Source of the DNA: Nilaparvata lugens
Lineage: Eukaryota > Arthropoda > Insecta > Hemiptera > Delphacidae
NCBI RefSeq assembly: GCF_014356525.2
Contig: NC_052506.1
Coordinates: 98,270,902 to 98,334,901, forward strand
Reading direction: 5' to 3'
Length of the DNA: 64,000 nucleotides
Each line of letters starts with the position of its first letter. Within the stretch, counting starts at the first letter, position 1. Positions 9,985 through 21,215 of this stretch are shown here, in pieces. A program made the translations under genes and the position numbers. Under the pieces are notes generated by a model. The model did no database searches, was not told the origin of the DNA, and was given only the letters and a program-made list of their open reading frames with translations.

Positions 9985-10585
9985 TCACTCCTCCTTTAAA
10001 CACGGACTTTTTCTATATTAGAGGAGTAATTTTCAAGGAGATGTATTGTAGAATGTACTTTCTGAAATTAAAATGAATTTGAGAGTCCATTAAGTTGGAA
10101 GGTATCAGGTATCAGATACGTTCCGGAACAATTTTTACCTTGTAGAATTGAATGTCATACTTGAATATTGATAAAAAAAATGTATTTAGAGCTGGAAAAT
10201 GTGTAGTTTTTCATCTTGTGTACTGGAAACGAGAGTATAATAACAATATAGCTTTATTCGCATTCTCAAAAGAACAAAAGCCTCTCTTATGAGGTATATG
10301 TGGTTGGCAACGAATACAATATTTCAAGTATAACTAAAGTAGAATAATTAAACAACCTTCGACTTGGAGGGATATGCGGAGCGGAGAAATGTTGGGAGAT
10401 ATCAGCCAATTACAGTGCTAGAGTCATAGAAAGAAGCGCGGTTGCCAAGTTAACAATCAGACTCAGTCGATGCAGTGCTTTTAGAGAGGAAATGCGTATC
10501 ATGAGATTTGAACACTCACTAATGAAGACTACAGAACGATGTCCACTTTAGCACGGCAACATCGCCGCCGCTGTACCCCTACACT
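9985..10585. other. Unassigned
   Basis: No repeat ends or coding signal recognised. Counterpart in copy B: 40910-41512. Confidence 0.3.
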
Positions 10586-10735
10586 TCATTCATTCATTTA
10601 TTGTACAAAATACTACAATCATATATATTGACATGGAGGAGAACTTAGGCTGAGCCTGTACTATTTCTTTCCAAAATTTTGATAAAAAGTTAATGTTGTC
10701 TATCCCTCCAAGACGGTAATAGTTTTAATTCGGCT
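10586..10735 (-). mobile_element. LINE 3' tail
   Basis: On the minus strand the sequence runs through GTACAGGCTCAGCCTAAG and GTAGTATTTTGTACAATAAA and ends in tandem TGAA, typical of a non-LTR 3' terminus. It directly adjoins another LINE tail at 10736. Confidence 0.5.
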
Positions 10736-11217
10736 ATACTTTGAATTGAATTTGAATTTATTACTCTTTGCATGTACAACAATAAAATTATTTGGCAATC
10801 GTCACATATTACAAAATAAATTACATATTACAAAAATAAAATCACAACAAAAAGTCATTCATGTCATAAAAACACTTATCAGCCAGCCAGACCTTCAATT
10901 TTTTCTTGAGCTGCAGTCTCTTGTCAATGTCCTTAAGATGGTGCGGCAGGGAGTTGATCATTTTTTGGCTCATGTGAATTGGATTTTTCTCGTAGAACGC
11001 TGTCCTATGTTGTTGTATTCGATAGGTGTTCCTTGAGCGCGTGTTATAATTGTGTAGGTCAGCACCTCTTGTCCACGTCGATGCATGCTTGAGACATGCT
11101 TGAGACTTGCAGTGTAGGGCGTGAAGTTTTGGATCTACTCTTGAGAGGTAACACTCGACATTTTCAGTTTCATATAAAGTATTGATGAAATAAGTAATGG
11201 GAAATTGAAAACGTCAA
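10736..11217 (-). pseudogene. LINE fragment: C-terminus of a non-LTR reverse transcriptase
   Basis: Minus-strand translation (10842 to about 11200) contains ITYFINTLYETENVECYLSR, HNYNTRSRNTYRIQQHRTAF and a tail LKKKLKVWLADKCFYDMNDF. These match the usual end of CR1/Jockey-like reverse transcriptases, where YNTRS is followed by a hydrophobic block and FK..L..WL...FY. The 3' UTR (10736-10841) ends in TTGAA-type repeats. Upstream it is interrupted by a stop just before ITYF and has no catalytic domain, so it is a 5'-truncated, dead copy. Copy A has one extra A near 11200 relative to copy B. Confidence 0.7.
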
Positions 11218-11459
11218 TTATTCTTCATGTTGTACTTGCTCAACTGGAACTTGTACAAACCGAAATTGATCGACTTGAGGCGTATGCACAATGCCAGTTT
11301 AAACAGAATTTTATTTTAAACTGGATTAGGTCCACATCAAATCTCATTCGTTATCAGGATATTCATTATGAGTAAGCCACCAGCTGATTAATTCATTTTA
11401 AGCTCTGTCTGGGCAAACGGACCTTAGAATAAAATCCTTTCCAACTTAAAGTTAAATTT

Positions 11460-11925
11460 AAACTGAAAATTGATCGAATCCACAACATGAGATACTTTTC
11501 CACTGATCTGAAACTTAAACTGAAAATTAATCGACTCCACATGAAATACTTCTCATCTGAACTGAAACTTTAACTGAAAATTGATGAACTCCACATGAAA
11601 TACTTTTCAACTAAACTGAAACTTTAACTGAATACTGATAGTCTCCACATAATGAAATACTTTTCAACTAAACTGAATACTGATCGATTCACATGAAATA
11701 CTTTTCAACTGAACTGAAACTTAAACTGAATACTGATCGACTCCACATGAAATACTTTTCAACTGAACTGAAACTTAAACTGAATACAGATAGACTCCAC
11801 ATCATGAAATATTTTTCAACTGATCTGAAACTTAAACTGGGAATTAATCGACTCCAAATTATGAAATACTTTTCAACAGAAACATAAACTGAGAATTGAT
11901 CAACTTCACATGAAATACTTTTCAA
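11460..11925. repeat. 54-57-bp minisatellite
   Basis: ATGAAATACTTTTCAACTGA recurs at about 11541, 11595, 11652, 11693, 11747, 11804, 11861 and 11910, with spacing 41-57 and mostly 54-57 bp. The units also contain CTGAAACTTAAACTGAA and TGATCGACTCCAC. Repetitive open frames here (MKYFSTELKLKLNTDRLH) are a by-product of unit lengths divisible by three. Confidence 0.92.
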
Positions 11926-12357
11926 AATTATACCTTCCAAGAAAGAGGAGATCGAACGGTAATTCATCAGCTATTAATTTTTCAAAATAAGAGTCCACAA
12001 ATTACATGCTACTCCAAACTTTGTACGGATCATTTCATCAAAGATTCAAAATATCACATGATTCGACGATCCATCCACAAGCAATCTTGAAACTAGAATT
12101 AATAATTCAACCATAAACATACACCGCAGTGTCCCATTTTAGCTCGAGGCCCTAGAGCTTCCTGCTTGCAACTTATATTGTTATTAAATTTATACGCAGA
12201 AAAACACCCCCAGCTACAGAGAGAGATTCACTTTAAACTGACAGCATAGGTTGAATGGGGTGCGTTAATGTAGTATTCATGAGGATGCTGTCACGATACA
12301 ACCACGTTGAATATTTTCCCAACACACGTGTTCATCCCGGCTGTTGAGAAACCTTAT
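11926..12357. other. Unassigned
   Basis: No element ends or coding signal recognised. Counterpart in copy B: 42863-43296. Confidence 0.3.
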
Positions 12358-12531
12358 TATAGCGAAGTCCACGTTATAATGGCAGTGTTTGATTAGCAAT
12401 GGTATTGCCAACCGTGTCTATCATTCAACAAAGCGGATAGCGCTATCTCTTTCTTGCTTTGCTCTGTTGCCAGATCGTCTTTTAACAATGTAGAAATTTA
12501 AATAATAATAAAATATTCGATTCCAATTATG

Positions 12532-14442
12532 CTGCCCTACTAAACAAGAACGTAGTATCTACTGAAGTAGCCAACTGAGAAAAATGAGCTCACAGTTTGA
12601 ATTGAGTTTGAAACAACTAAAAAGGTTTTACCTTATACTGTGGATGTATATAGATATAGTCTACATAAAAGATTATTTTAACAGTAAAAATTCACAAAAA
12701 ATATGTTAGGGCATTTAAGAAGCAGACACTGCGTTTTTACCGGGCAATAGCATCTCTTTAATCACAAGTGGGCTAAGCAAAAATGCAGTACTGCGTTTTT
12801 CTCTAGTAAAAACCACCAACATTTCATTCCAATACTTTATTAAAAATGCAGTACTACGTTTTTCCTTGGTATAAGCCACCAAAATTATACCAACACATTG
12901 TAAAAATGCAGTACAGTCAATTAATTTTTGTTGAAACAGAATAGATATAATTATATCATGGAGAAAGGCAAACTTTATCATCACTGATGAATCTTTTCTT
13001 TATAGTTTAAGCTGTGTTACACACTGTCAGTTACTGCAAATATCATATGGTCGCCTCTAATATACTAAGCAAGAACGCAGTAAGTAATTAACAACACAAT
13101 GGACACTGCCTTCTGCACTGAAGTTTCATGGTGCCTGTGATCGGAATGACTGTGACTGTGAGGTCGTTGGTCAGACCAATGCCATTAAATATTTAGGTGT
13201 GATTGTTGATGAAAAGCTTAACTGGTCTCAGCATATATCTATCATAAAAAATTATCTGTTACTCGTCCTGCGAAAATTCTATTTCTTGAATAAATTTCTC
13301 CCTTTAAATGTTCTTAGGCAGTTATATATTGCATTTGTTGATCCAAAAATAAGTTATGGTATTAATTGTTGGGGCTCCACCTATATTTGTCACTTGAAGC
13401 CATTGATAACGGTGCAGAACTCGATAGTCCGTGTTATAAATAGAAAGGGTAGATATGAACATTCTTTTCCTCTATTTCAGTGCCTTGAATGTTTGCCTCT
13501 TAGATATATGTATGTGTTTAAGGTCCTGTATATGTTCTTTGTAATGTCTGGAAATGGTGGTCATACATTGCTCAGGGATGTTCCCAGCTATCAAACTAGG
13601 AGAGTGACAGCTGATTTACTGAGACTTCCAAATCGTATACCACTTGTTTCCAGAAATCGTTTGTATTTCTTGGCCCCAAGTTTTTTAATAACATCCAATT
13701 GAAATCAAGAGGGTTCAAAATCAACTTGTTTTCAAAAAAGAATTATTATATGGCTCAGAGGTCTTATGCCTGACCATTTAGAATCCCTATTTAATGTTAT
13801 TTCGTAGTTTAAATGTAATATAGGTGGCTGGCAATAAGCATTTGTAAGATGAGCTGTTATTGGAAAGTGTGCAAGGTGAGTGAATGTGAGAGTGAATGGT
13901 TGCTATTCTTTTCTTTCTCTTTTCTTTTTCATTCTCCTTCTATTCATGCATTTAAAATTAGTTGAAGTGATATTCATGCTGCTTGCAAACGTGGAGTATT
14001 GTATACTTCCAGCAGGTAGTATTTTTTATTCCAATTCACAAATTTACCGTATTTCTAATAAAGCATACCAGTATTTATTTTATTAATCTCCCATTGATTA
14101 TTTTTTATCTTACTGAGCTGTGTGTTTTGTTTTTCTTATTGATTCTGAATGTGAATATTGTGAGTTGAATAAATAAAATTTGAATTTGAAAGTGAGATTT
14201 GATCTGAGCTGTAGATACTGCATTCTTGCTTAGTACATTGAAAATACTGCGTTTTTGCTTAGTAAAAAAAGAAATATCATGTAGATACTGCGTGTTTTAT
14301 GTCATTATTTCTTGAACAAAAGGAAATACTGCGTTCTTGTTTAGTTCAATAGATAGAGCTCGTTGAGCTGAGAATTTTGATATATTATATAACTCATTTT
14401 GTGAAAATTTTGTAGATACTGCGTTTTTGCTTAGTGGGGCAG
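12532..14442. mobile_element. Non-autonomous TIR element with subterminal repeats, 4-bp TATG duplication
   Basis: Starts CTGCCCTACTAAACAAGAAC and ends, in reverse complement, CTGCCCCACTAAGCAAAAAC; the TIRs extend about 31 bp with 4 mismatches. TATG flanks both ends (12528-12531 and 14443-14446) and occurs once at the matching point of the intact MITE, which supports a 4-bp target duplication. Variants of TACTGCGTTTTTGCTTAGT, in both orientations, are scattered in both subterminal zones (about 12720, 12771-12800, 12840, 12901, 13062; 14217, 14246, 14285, 14326, 14416). No transposase remains; the centre is occupied by a LINE. Superfamily unassigned. Confidence 0.82.
13099..13807 (+). pseudogene. 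LINE fragment: reverse transcriptase C-terminal half (frameshifted copy)
   Basis: Translation shows AIKYLGVIVDEKLNWSQHI, LRQLYIAFVDPKISYGINCW and LKPLITVQNSIVRVINRK, the thumb and post-catalytic region of CR1/Jockey-like reverse transcriptases. The catalytic YADD block is absent: the element is 5'-truncated at about 13099. The 3' UTR runs to about 14190 and ends GAATAAATAAAATTTGAATT. Relative to copy B, single C bases are missing near 13628 and 13687, which break the frame. It sits inside the TIR element above, so it inserted later. Confidence 0.78.
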
Positions 14443-14647
14443 TATGAAAATTCATCATGAAATTAATGAAAAATTAATTTCTTGCTTAATAAAATATAAT
14501 TGACTATTTCAAACTGGATTGAACAGTTAATATTACATTAATAAACCTGTATCAGCTACCGTCTATAGAAGGCATTGACAAGACAGAGGATTGACAACGT
14601 TGTCACCTATTTTTCTCCACTGCCATTATAACGTGGACCTCACTATA

Positions 14648-15990
14648 GATTATTCTATTCTACTGGAAGATACATACCCGTTACATATTTTTCCAGCACA
14701 CGCGTTCATCCTATATTGTTTTATTCTATACCGGCAGTAATTTGATAGCGAAATTTTTGTGCGGGGGGAGATCGTGGGAGTTTTGGTTGAAGTTAGGGGT
14801 GAGAGGGGATGGTACAGCATCCCTTTTAGGATAGGGGGTGGGGTTAATGAACCCCAGACCTCCCACGTTTCGAGAAAATATGGGAGTGATCGGTTGGGTC
14901 GCGTGGCGCTCCCTTGCCTCGCTAAGCACTTTTCAAAGAGCAACTGTTTTGGTGCCGAAACAAAAACCAGAAATAATAGCAGAGTAAACACAGTTTAAGC
15001 ATGAAATATGATAATAGCAACGGGTGTATCTTTTGGAATTGCGAAGGGTGCTTGATTACAGATCGGTCGCCCTGTTTGGGGTGGACCCCAGGGCCATGAA
15101 GCACGGGTGGATAAAGTAACGGTTCCCACACACTGTACAGTGATGTCCCTTGAGAGAGGCGGTGCATTCTCACGCGCGACGGTCATAGAGCCTCTGTGAA
15201 ACGGAGTGGAAATGGTTGTGTGAATTTTCCCTTCTACTTATGATGTTCTGAGGCCTAAAATTTTAAAATCCTGTTACTATATTCGGGAAGCTTGCAAGGA
15301 GAGAATAAAGTTGGCCCCGGGCTGGGCCCGACTCACTAAAATGCAGCGGTTTTATCGAAAACTGTCAGCTGTTTTATTAAAACAAGTGGAAAGCCGAGAT
15401 AAATAGTTCAAGTTGCTGACAGCTGATGTGTAATTTGTAATGACAGATCAACACACGTTTCTTTCCTATGCACTTTCAATGTTATCCTGTTATACCCTCG
15501 AAAAGGACGAAGGTGTGAATAGATCCTGATAACCAATGTTCTTCACCTGTATAATGGTTCAAAGAATATGTGTTGATAATATTTGAAGTTGATAAATGGA
15601 AGCGATCGTGAGTTATAGTCGACATACAAACTCACAAACGAACAACGAATCGAGTCTCTAGTTGAGAGTAGGAACTCGTTGCGGTCGTTCAAAAATGTAT
15701 AGTTTCTTTGAATCAATTTTGCTTTAAACAATTATATGAAGGAATATTGCGGGAGTTAAATGTTGCAAGATTAGAGAAAGATAGTCGTGATTTTGAATAT
15801 TGATCATGGAAATTATTCATTTTCATGTCATCAAGCAATCATTAGCTCTGGAATTAGAGAGTAATATGAACGAAATGAATGAATGAATATTGTATGAAAT
15901 ATTGTGAATGTGATCATGATTATTATGATAAGAATTGCTAAAGCAGTTGACCAATAAATTATAGGTAATAATTGTTCAATTTATCTTATA
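14648..15990. other. Unassigned, with a GC-richer block at 14755-15190
   Basis: 14755-15190 stands out from the AT-rich surroundings and carries several overlapping open frames on both strands, conserved unchanged in copy B (45701-46136). None shows a domain, codon-like bias that I can see, or splice context, and the copies are too similar for conservation to mean selection. The rest shows nothing recognised. Confidence 0.35.
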
Positions 15991-15995
15991 CTTTC

Positions 15996-16017
15996 ATATA
16001 TATATATATATATATAA
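15996..16017. repeat. (TA)n microsatellite
   Basis: Uninterrupted TA dinucleotides; same locus in copy B near 46943. Confidence 0.9.
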
Positions 16018-16135
16018 TAGATTAAATCACCCACAACTTGTGAATTACTGTATTCAGTACATCATCTGTTTCTCAAGGTAGCCCACTCATGATGAAATTT
16101 CATGGATTTTGATTTATTATAATAATACTGAATTC

Positions 16136-16369
16136 ACGGAGGAAGTATCTCTATTGTTTTCTCCAATACTCTACTCAGGCCCGGTTGCACAAAAGTCGGT
16201 TAAATTTTAATCGTGGTTAATTCCACAATAACCAATCAGAGAAGCCGTCTCATCAAAAAAGCCTTCTCTGATTGGTTCTCGTAAAACTAATCACAGTTAA
16301 ATTTAACTACCTTTTTACAACCAAGCCTGCGTAGAGTATTGGAGAAAGCAATAGAGATACTCCCTCCGT
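16136..16369. mobile_element. MITE with ~44-bp TIRs, carrying a second MITE
   Basis: ACGGAGGAAGTATCTCTATT...CAATACTCTACTCAGGC on the left is matched in reverse complement by the right arm ending ...AGATACTCCCTCCGT. The interior is a different MITE family (16178-16327). Confidence 0.78.
16178..16327. mobile_element. Inner MITE of the GGTTGCACAAAAG family
   Basis: CCGGTTGCACAAAAGTCGGT begins a palindromic element with a central AACCAATCAGAGAAG / CTTCTCTGATTGGTT pair, ending TTTTTACAACCAAGCC. I recognise this as a common hemipteran MITE. A diverged copy lies at 18889-19019. Confidence 0.8.
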
Positions 16370-16405
16370 AAACTCAGACAAAACTAGAATATTCCAAGGA
16401 AATTT

Positions 16406-17385
16406 GGGGGGGAAGAATGATCGAAGAGGTGGAAAAAGTGCAGCGTTTCTTCCTCAAGAAAGTGTTCAACCTACCTATGTGGACTCCGAACTACTGTCTC
16501 TATCTTGAGACCCAGGCGGTTCCACTGCTTGTCAATACATTGAAGCTTCATATCAAGTTCTTGCAGAGGAGTATGAAGCTGCCTACCCACAGATATCCTC
16601 GTGTTTTATTGGAGAAGATCATTGAGAAGAAACTGTTCATATACAACGACTGGTTGAGTCTACAGGATATGTATGGAGTCTCTGCATCGGATCTGATCAC
16701 ATGTCATGTACCATCAGTGCTGGCCAGAGTGGCCGATGAACTTCAGTCAGGATTTAGGAGAAACTGCAGGAAAGTAGGAGATGTACCCAGAATTGGCACC
16801 CTTCACAGACTACGTCCATGAGCTGACCGACTTCACTCTTATTAAATGGTTTATGAAGGCAAGGACGGAGTTAGTCCAACTCAATAAATATTCTCACAGC
16901 CAGGCGGTGAAACTTTGCTCTCTGTGTAGCCTAAAAGAGGAAGAGGACATAATTCATTTCGTCGTCAGGTGTCCGGTTCTGGCGGAGATACGACATCAAC
17001 ACTTTGGAAGGAGTCTCTTGCTCGACGCCGAATTGAAGACTCACCTTGACGGGAAGAATTGGAGGATTGTGGGAAGGTACTGTAGGGATGCATGGAAGTA
17101 CAGATACTTCATGATCCAGGAGTTTAATTATTGAACTGATTTAAAAACTCTGAACTGAATTGAAATTCTGATTAGATTATGGTGGTCAAATAAAGTATTT
17201 ATCAACTCCCACAGACGGCGATATGCCATGGGGAATAAGCCAACATTTTGTCTGTACCTGTTTATTTAATGTGATGAATATTTATTATTGTTAATATTTA
17301 TATTGTTTAATATTGTTAATAATTACTATCTAATGTTTATTACGCAGGCAATTGTTCAATAAAGGCCTTTATTTATTTTATTTAT
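16406..17385 (+). pseudogene. 5'-truncated LINE with CCHC knuckle and 14-bp target duplication
   Basis: TTCCAAGGAAATTT occurs immediately before (16392-16405) and after (17386-17399) the element, a clean target-site duplication. The coding remnant (16417-17134) begins VEKVQRFFLKKVFNLPMWTP, typical of the region after the reverse transcriptase fingers/palm in non-LTR elements, and ends with a CxxC...HxxxxC knuckle (CSLCSLKEEEDIIHFVVRC). A frameshift near 16760-16790 splits the frame. The 3' end is ATAAAGGCC followed by TTTA-type repeats. Truncation at the 5' end plus target duplication is the signature of target-primed reverse transcription. Clade not assigned. Confidence 0.85.
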
Positions 17386-18390
17386 TTCCAAGGAAATTTT
17401 TTTTTAAATCTGCTCATCTCATTTTCAATTCTTGGAAAATCTCTAAGAATGTTCTTTTTTGTACCTCTTCATTCAGTTCGAGTGAATGGGGAGGGATCAT
17501 AAATTTTAATTTTCAAAAAATCTCGAAGAATTTTCCCTTTTCCGTCGCTAACACGGCCCAAGTGATTGTGGATGGATGATAAATTTTAATTTTAAAAATG
17601 TCTTAAAGAACCTTTCGTCTTCTATCCCTCAACTGAGTGGATAGGGAGGATGATTAGCTAAGAGTGCTGTGAGAATTTTCATTAGTTCCCGTAGCACACC
17701 TGAGCTCCAAGTCAAAGAGTCTGCACCCAGTTAAGATTTCACGAGCTAAAATCTCCAGAACTTTCGCTCTATACCACTATCTCCCTTTATTTCTTCACCT
17801 CTTGCTCTCTCTCACTGCCTCTGCCTCTCTCTCTCTCCACCTCGTCTCTCTCTCACTCTTCTCCTTCCTCGTAGCCATTTTGAGTTGCCATTATCTCTCC
17901 ATTAAAGGCACACTCAGTGTCACTTGCTGAAGAAGGTAAGGCCTCCATTGCACCCCCTTATGTCGGATTAACACAGCCTAATCGAATACTGCACTTGTTT
18001 ACTACCTTTTCAAATTTAATAGCTAGGAATCAAGGCTGATACCATAGATTGGAGGTGGAAGTTAGATTGCTTATGTTATTTTGAAATTTATATGAGGATT
18101 AGGTTATTTTATTACTCAGTCATTTTTTTCCTATTTTTTCTAAGTAGCAATAAATTTGTGGCTTTTAATAATTTCTTAGTATTTTTATTTAATCAGTCAT
18201 TCTCCATATAAATTTTATAGTGAATTCTTGGTGAAGATTTATCTACAATTTCTTATTTTTAAATATTCAATCAGTTGTTACTATGTATCGGGAAGAGAAA
18301 TTCAGATAGAACGCAACTTTAGCATGTTCAATAGTTGGTAGGATTAGGTCAATATTGCTTGACCTAATATTGCTTAGGTCAATATCAGTG
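17386..18390. other. Unassigned, with a CT-rich tract
   Basis: Holds a duplicated ATAAATTTTAATTTT-containing stretch (near 17500 and 17580), a CT-rich tract at 17790-17870, and a possible start-site/donor pair listed separately. A small palindrome (AGGTCAATATTGCTTGACCT) lies near 18350. No coding region recognised. Confidence 0.35.
17914..17940 (+). promoter_or_regulatory. Possible initiator plus 5' splice donor (speculative)
   Basis: TCAGT (17914-17918), the arthropod initiator core, lies downstream of a CT-rich tract, and AAGAAGGTAAGG follows with GTAAG at 17936-17940, a strong donor match. Short motifs like these occur by chance; no downstream exon was found. Confidence 0.15.
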
Positions 18391-18835
18391 GTTCTGTGAA
18401 CAGTAGACCTCACGCAGTATTCTCATCCACAAGTACCTGATTGAAACTATAGACCTTATGGAAATACAGCAATAGACTGGCTTCTCCACACATCTGTGTA
18501 ATCACTTGTCAGCTGATTTATGATGAATAATTTTATAGTCTGATTTTTACACTAATATTGGCGTATGAAGGAGCTCCTTCTTCCTCTTATTTTATCCTTG
18601 AAATGCAAAATTTCCAAAAACCTTGTATATACGTCGACGCGCAATTAAAAAAGGAACATACCTGTCAAATTTCATGAAAATTAATTGCCACGTTTCGCCG
18701 TGAATGCGCAACATATAAATATATAACATTCATACATTCAAACATATGAACATTCAAACATTTAAACATTTAAACCTTGAGAGAAATGCCAAACCGTCGA
18801 CTTGAATCTTAGACCTCACTGCGCTCGGTCAATTA
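18391..18835 (+). mobile_element. Interspersed repeat of the GACCTCACTNCGYTCGGTCAA family, copy 1
   Basis: Begins CTGTGAACAGTAGACCTCAC and ends TAGACCTCACTGCGCTCGGT CAATTA. Internal landmarks: GACTGGCTTCTCCACACATC, CCTTGTATATACGTCGACGC, CACGTTTCGCCGTGAATGCG and an ACATT-rich segment of variable length. Related copies: 23233-23645 and the arms of 27769-29806. Confidence 0.82.
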
Positions 18836-18888
18836 TACATTGTCAGTAATTTGTAGGTTACCTCAGAGAGAATAGTATACTTGGAGCT

Positions 18889-19019
18889 GGTTGCACAAAA
18901 GCCTGTTAAATTTTAATCGTGATTAATTCCACGAGAACCATTCAGAAAAGCCGTTTTATCAAAAAGGCCTTTTGTTTCAATTTTTGGTTAAAATTTAACC
19001 GGTTTTTCTGCTACTGGGC
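18889..19019. mobile_element. Diverged GGTTGCACAAAAG MITE
   Basis: Left half (GGTTGCACAAAAGCCTGTTA) matches the inner MITE at 16178; the right arm (AAAATTTAACCGGTTTTTCT) is only partly complementary. Confidence 0.65.
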
Positions 19020-19779
19020 ATTGGAATAGAATACTAGGATATTCTCTGGGTACCTATTCTAGGTTTATCTCTGGTTGAATGGAAGAAAGGAATGGAATCA
19101 ACAGCAGACACTTATCAATGCATTTTTGTATGTTAAGTTTTTGAATGTCTGTTGACATTGAATACGGTATCTAATATTGAGATGAACATTTTAAAAATGA
19201 ACATTTTTGTTAAAAATTGGCTTCTTCAATTGTTAATTTCATCATACTAACACAACCACTAATACAGGTACACAAATAGTTTCGATCTCTATCACACACA
19301 TTCTCACCTCTTTTCTCTTACTCTACCACACACACACACAACTCCACCCTCCAAACGCGTGGCGCGGCGCTCTGGTAGCCACAAAACGCTGTCTCGACAT
19401 TTTGATTGATTAAAACAACGTGCGCTCACCGCCCCGCAAACCCCGCTACTGAAAAAAACGCGGTCAAAAACAACACACGTGGCGTGTCCATCAATAGAGT
19501 GGCGATGATAATAATTATTACTAGCGCATCTCCATTCGACCGTACAACCAGTTCATTAAACACATGTGTTCTGGGTCTCCATACGAGTGCATATGGTTTG
19601 GGAAAGAGTCGAAAGAAATCGAAGCAAAAAACAACGGAGTCATTATTGGATACATGTAGCCTAAGTGGCTATAGTGAGATTGGGTGACATCACAGAGAAA
19701 ATAAGATATCCCAAGGTTTGTAGAATATTCATTCTAAGTACGGTTGTTTCTATGGAAGTTTTGTATCAAATTATGATGT
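19020..19779. other. Unassigned, with a polymorphic (CA)n and a GC-richer core
   Basis: (CA)n at 19327-19341 is about 15 bp here but about 34 bp in copy B (50276-50309). 19350-19560 is GC-richer (ACGCGTGGCGCGGCG). No coding frame of substance. Counterpart: 49971-50748. Confidence 0.4.
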
Positions 19780-19810
19780 TGTGTATCAAGTTGAGATGAT
19801 ACTGTATCAT

Positions 19811-20094
19811 ATCATAGAGAAACAATAGCGTAAGTAGATATCCCATGGTATAGGGCGTTTATGTCGCAACTTTTACTGTTATCTCAAGCCGATTACTGTC
19901 GATTATTGTCGATTTTTACTGTTTTGACCAAGTAAGAGTGTATGGACGTCACAATATGAGGGACTACCAACGTCATAAAGCTTCACAGGGAAGAACTACG
20001 TGGACTATCAGCTTGAGATAACAGTAAAAGTTGCGACATAAACGCCCTATACCATGGGATAATTATCCACTTATGCTATTGTTTCTCTATGATC
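19811..20094. mobile_element. Fold-back MITE with ~80-bp TIRs
   Basis: ATCATAGAGAAACAATAGCG...CCCATGGTATAGGGCGTTTA TGTCGCAACTTTTACTGTTA at the left is mirrored by the right arm ending ATTGTTTCTCTATGAT. The loop is about 120 bp and includes TACTGTCGATTATTGTCG. Confidence 0.88.
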
Positions 20095-20185
20095 ATATTT
20101 TGTTGATCCTATATCATGTTTGATGATACTGTATCATGTTTTCTAATACTTTATCATTTTGTGGTGATACTGTATCATTTATGAT

Positions 20186-21215
20186 GATAAGCATAAGACG
20201 ATATCCCATGGTATAAATCGTTTATGTTCCAATTTCTAAGTCGATTTTTGTTAACTCAAGCCGATTACTGTCGACTACTGCCTATTATTACTGTGCTTTT
20301 GGGGTGAGAGTGTAAGAATGGCACAGTATGAGAGACTATCAGCGTCACATAGCTTTACCAAAAACAACTACTAGGACTTTCGGCTTCAGTTAACAGTGGA
20401 ATTTGGGATTACTGTCGATTACTGTATTATCATAGAGTAAAGATACTGTTCGAGTATTACTGTCGACTACTGTCTATTATTATTGTGTAGTTGGGGTGAG
20501 AGTGTAAGAATGGCACAGTATGAGAGACTATCAGCGTCACGTAGCTTCCCCAAAAACACTACTGGGATTTTCGGCTTGAGTTAACAGTGGAATTTGGATT
20601 AGTGTCGACTACTGTCTATTATCGTAGAGTGAAGATACTGTTTAAGTATTACTGTCGACTACTGTCTATTATTAGTGTCTTGTTGGGGTGAGAGTATAAG
20701 AATGGCACAGTATAAGAAACTATCAGCGTCACATAGCTTCACACAACTACTAGGACTTTCGGCTTCAGTTATCAGTGGAATTTGGGATTACTGTCGTCTA
20801 CTGGCTATTATCATACAGTAAAGATACTGTTTAAGTATCAGTTGTTTCTGCTATTATAACTGTGCTATAGGGGTAAGAGTGTAAGAATGGCACAGTATGA
20901 GAGACTACCAGCGTCACATAGCTTCACCAGAGACAACTACTAGGACTTTCGACTTCAGTTGACAATGGAATTTGGGATTACTTTCGACTACTGTCTATTA
21001 TCATAGAGTAAGATACTGTTTAAGTATCAGTTTTTCTGCTATTATTACCTATTATTACTATGTTATAGGGGTAAGAGTGTAACAATGACACAGTAGAAGA
21101 GGCTACCAGCATCACATAAATTCACGAAAAAAGAAATACTAGGACTTTCGGCTTGAGTTAACAGTGGAATTTGGAATTTAACGCCCTATACCATGGAATA
21201 TCTTCTCATGCTATC
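20186..21215. repeat. MITE relative expanded into a ~190-bp tandem array
   Basis: Ends match the MITE above (CCCATGGTATAAATCGTTTA left; TTTAACGCCCTATACCATGG right). Between them the unit containing GGGGTGAGAGTGTAAGAATG, GCACAGTATGAGAGACTATC and TACTGTCGACTACTGTC is repeated five times, with starts near 20301, 20493, 20685, 20870 and 21068 (periods 192, 192, 185, 198). Confidence 0.88.

Larger units (their letters stand above)
12358..14647. mobile_element. MITE (GAGGTCCACGTTATAATGG family) interrupted by a nested insertion
   Basis: Left terminus TATAGCGAAGTCCACGTTAT and right terminus ATAACGTGGACCTCACTATA are inverted repeats. The uninterrupted relative at 24345-24708 is about 364 bp, so about 1.9 kb inside this copy (12532-14442) is inserted material. 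The outer arms carry the same internal landmarks as the intact copy (GCGGATAGCGCTATCTC left; CCTGTATCAGCTACCGTC right). Confidence 0.88.

Noticed and set aside
11689..11967. Repetitive MKYFSTELKLKL... and complementary ORFs
   Set aside because: Produced by a minisatellite whose unit length is often a multiple of three; no sign of a gene.
14650..15186. Several overlapping ORFs of 60-113 codons on both strands, identical in both copies
   Set aside because: They overlap antisense, have no recognisable domain, and identity between near-identical copies is not evidence of selection.
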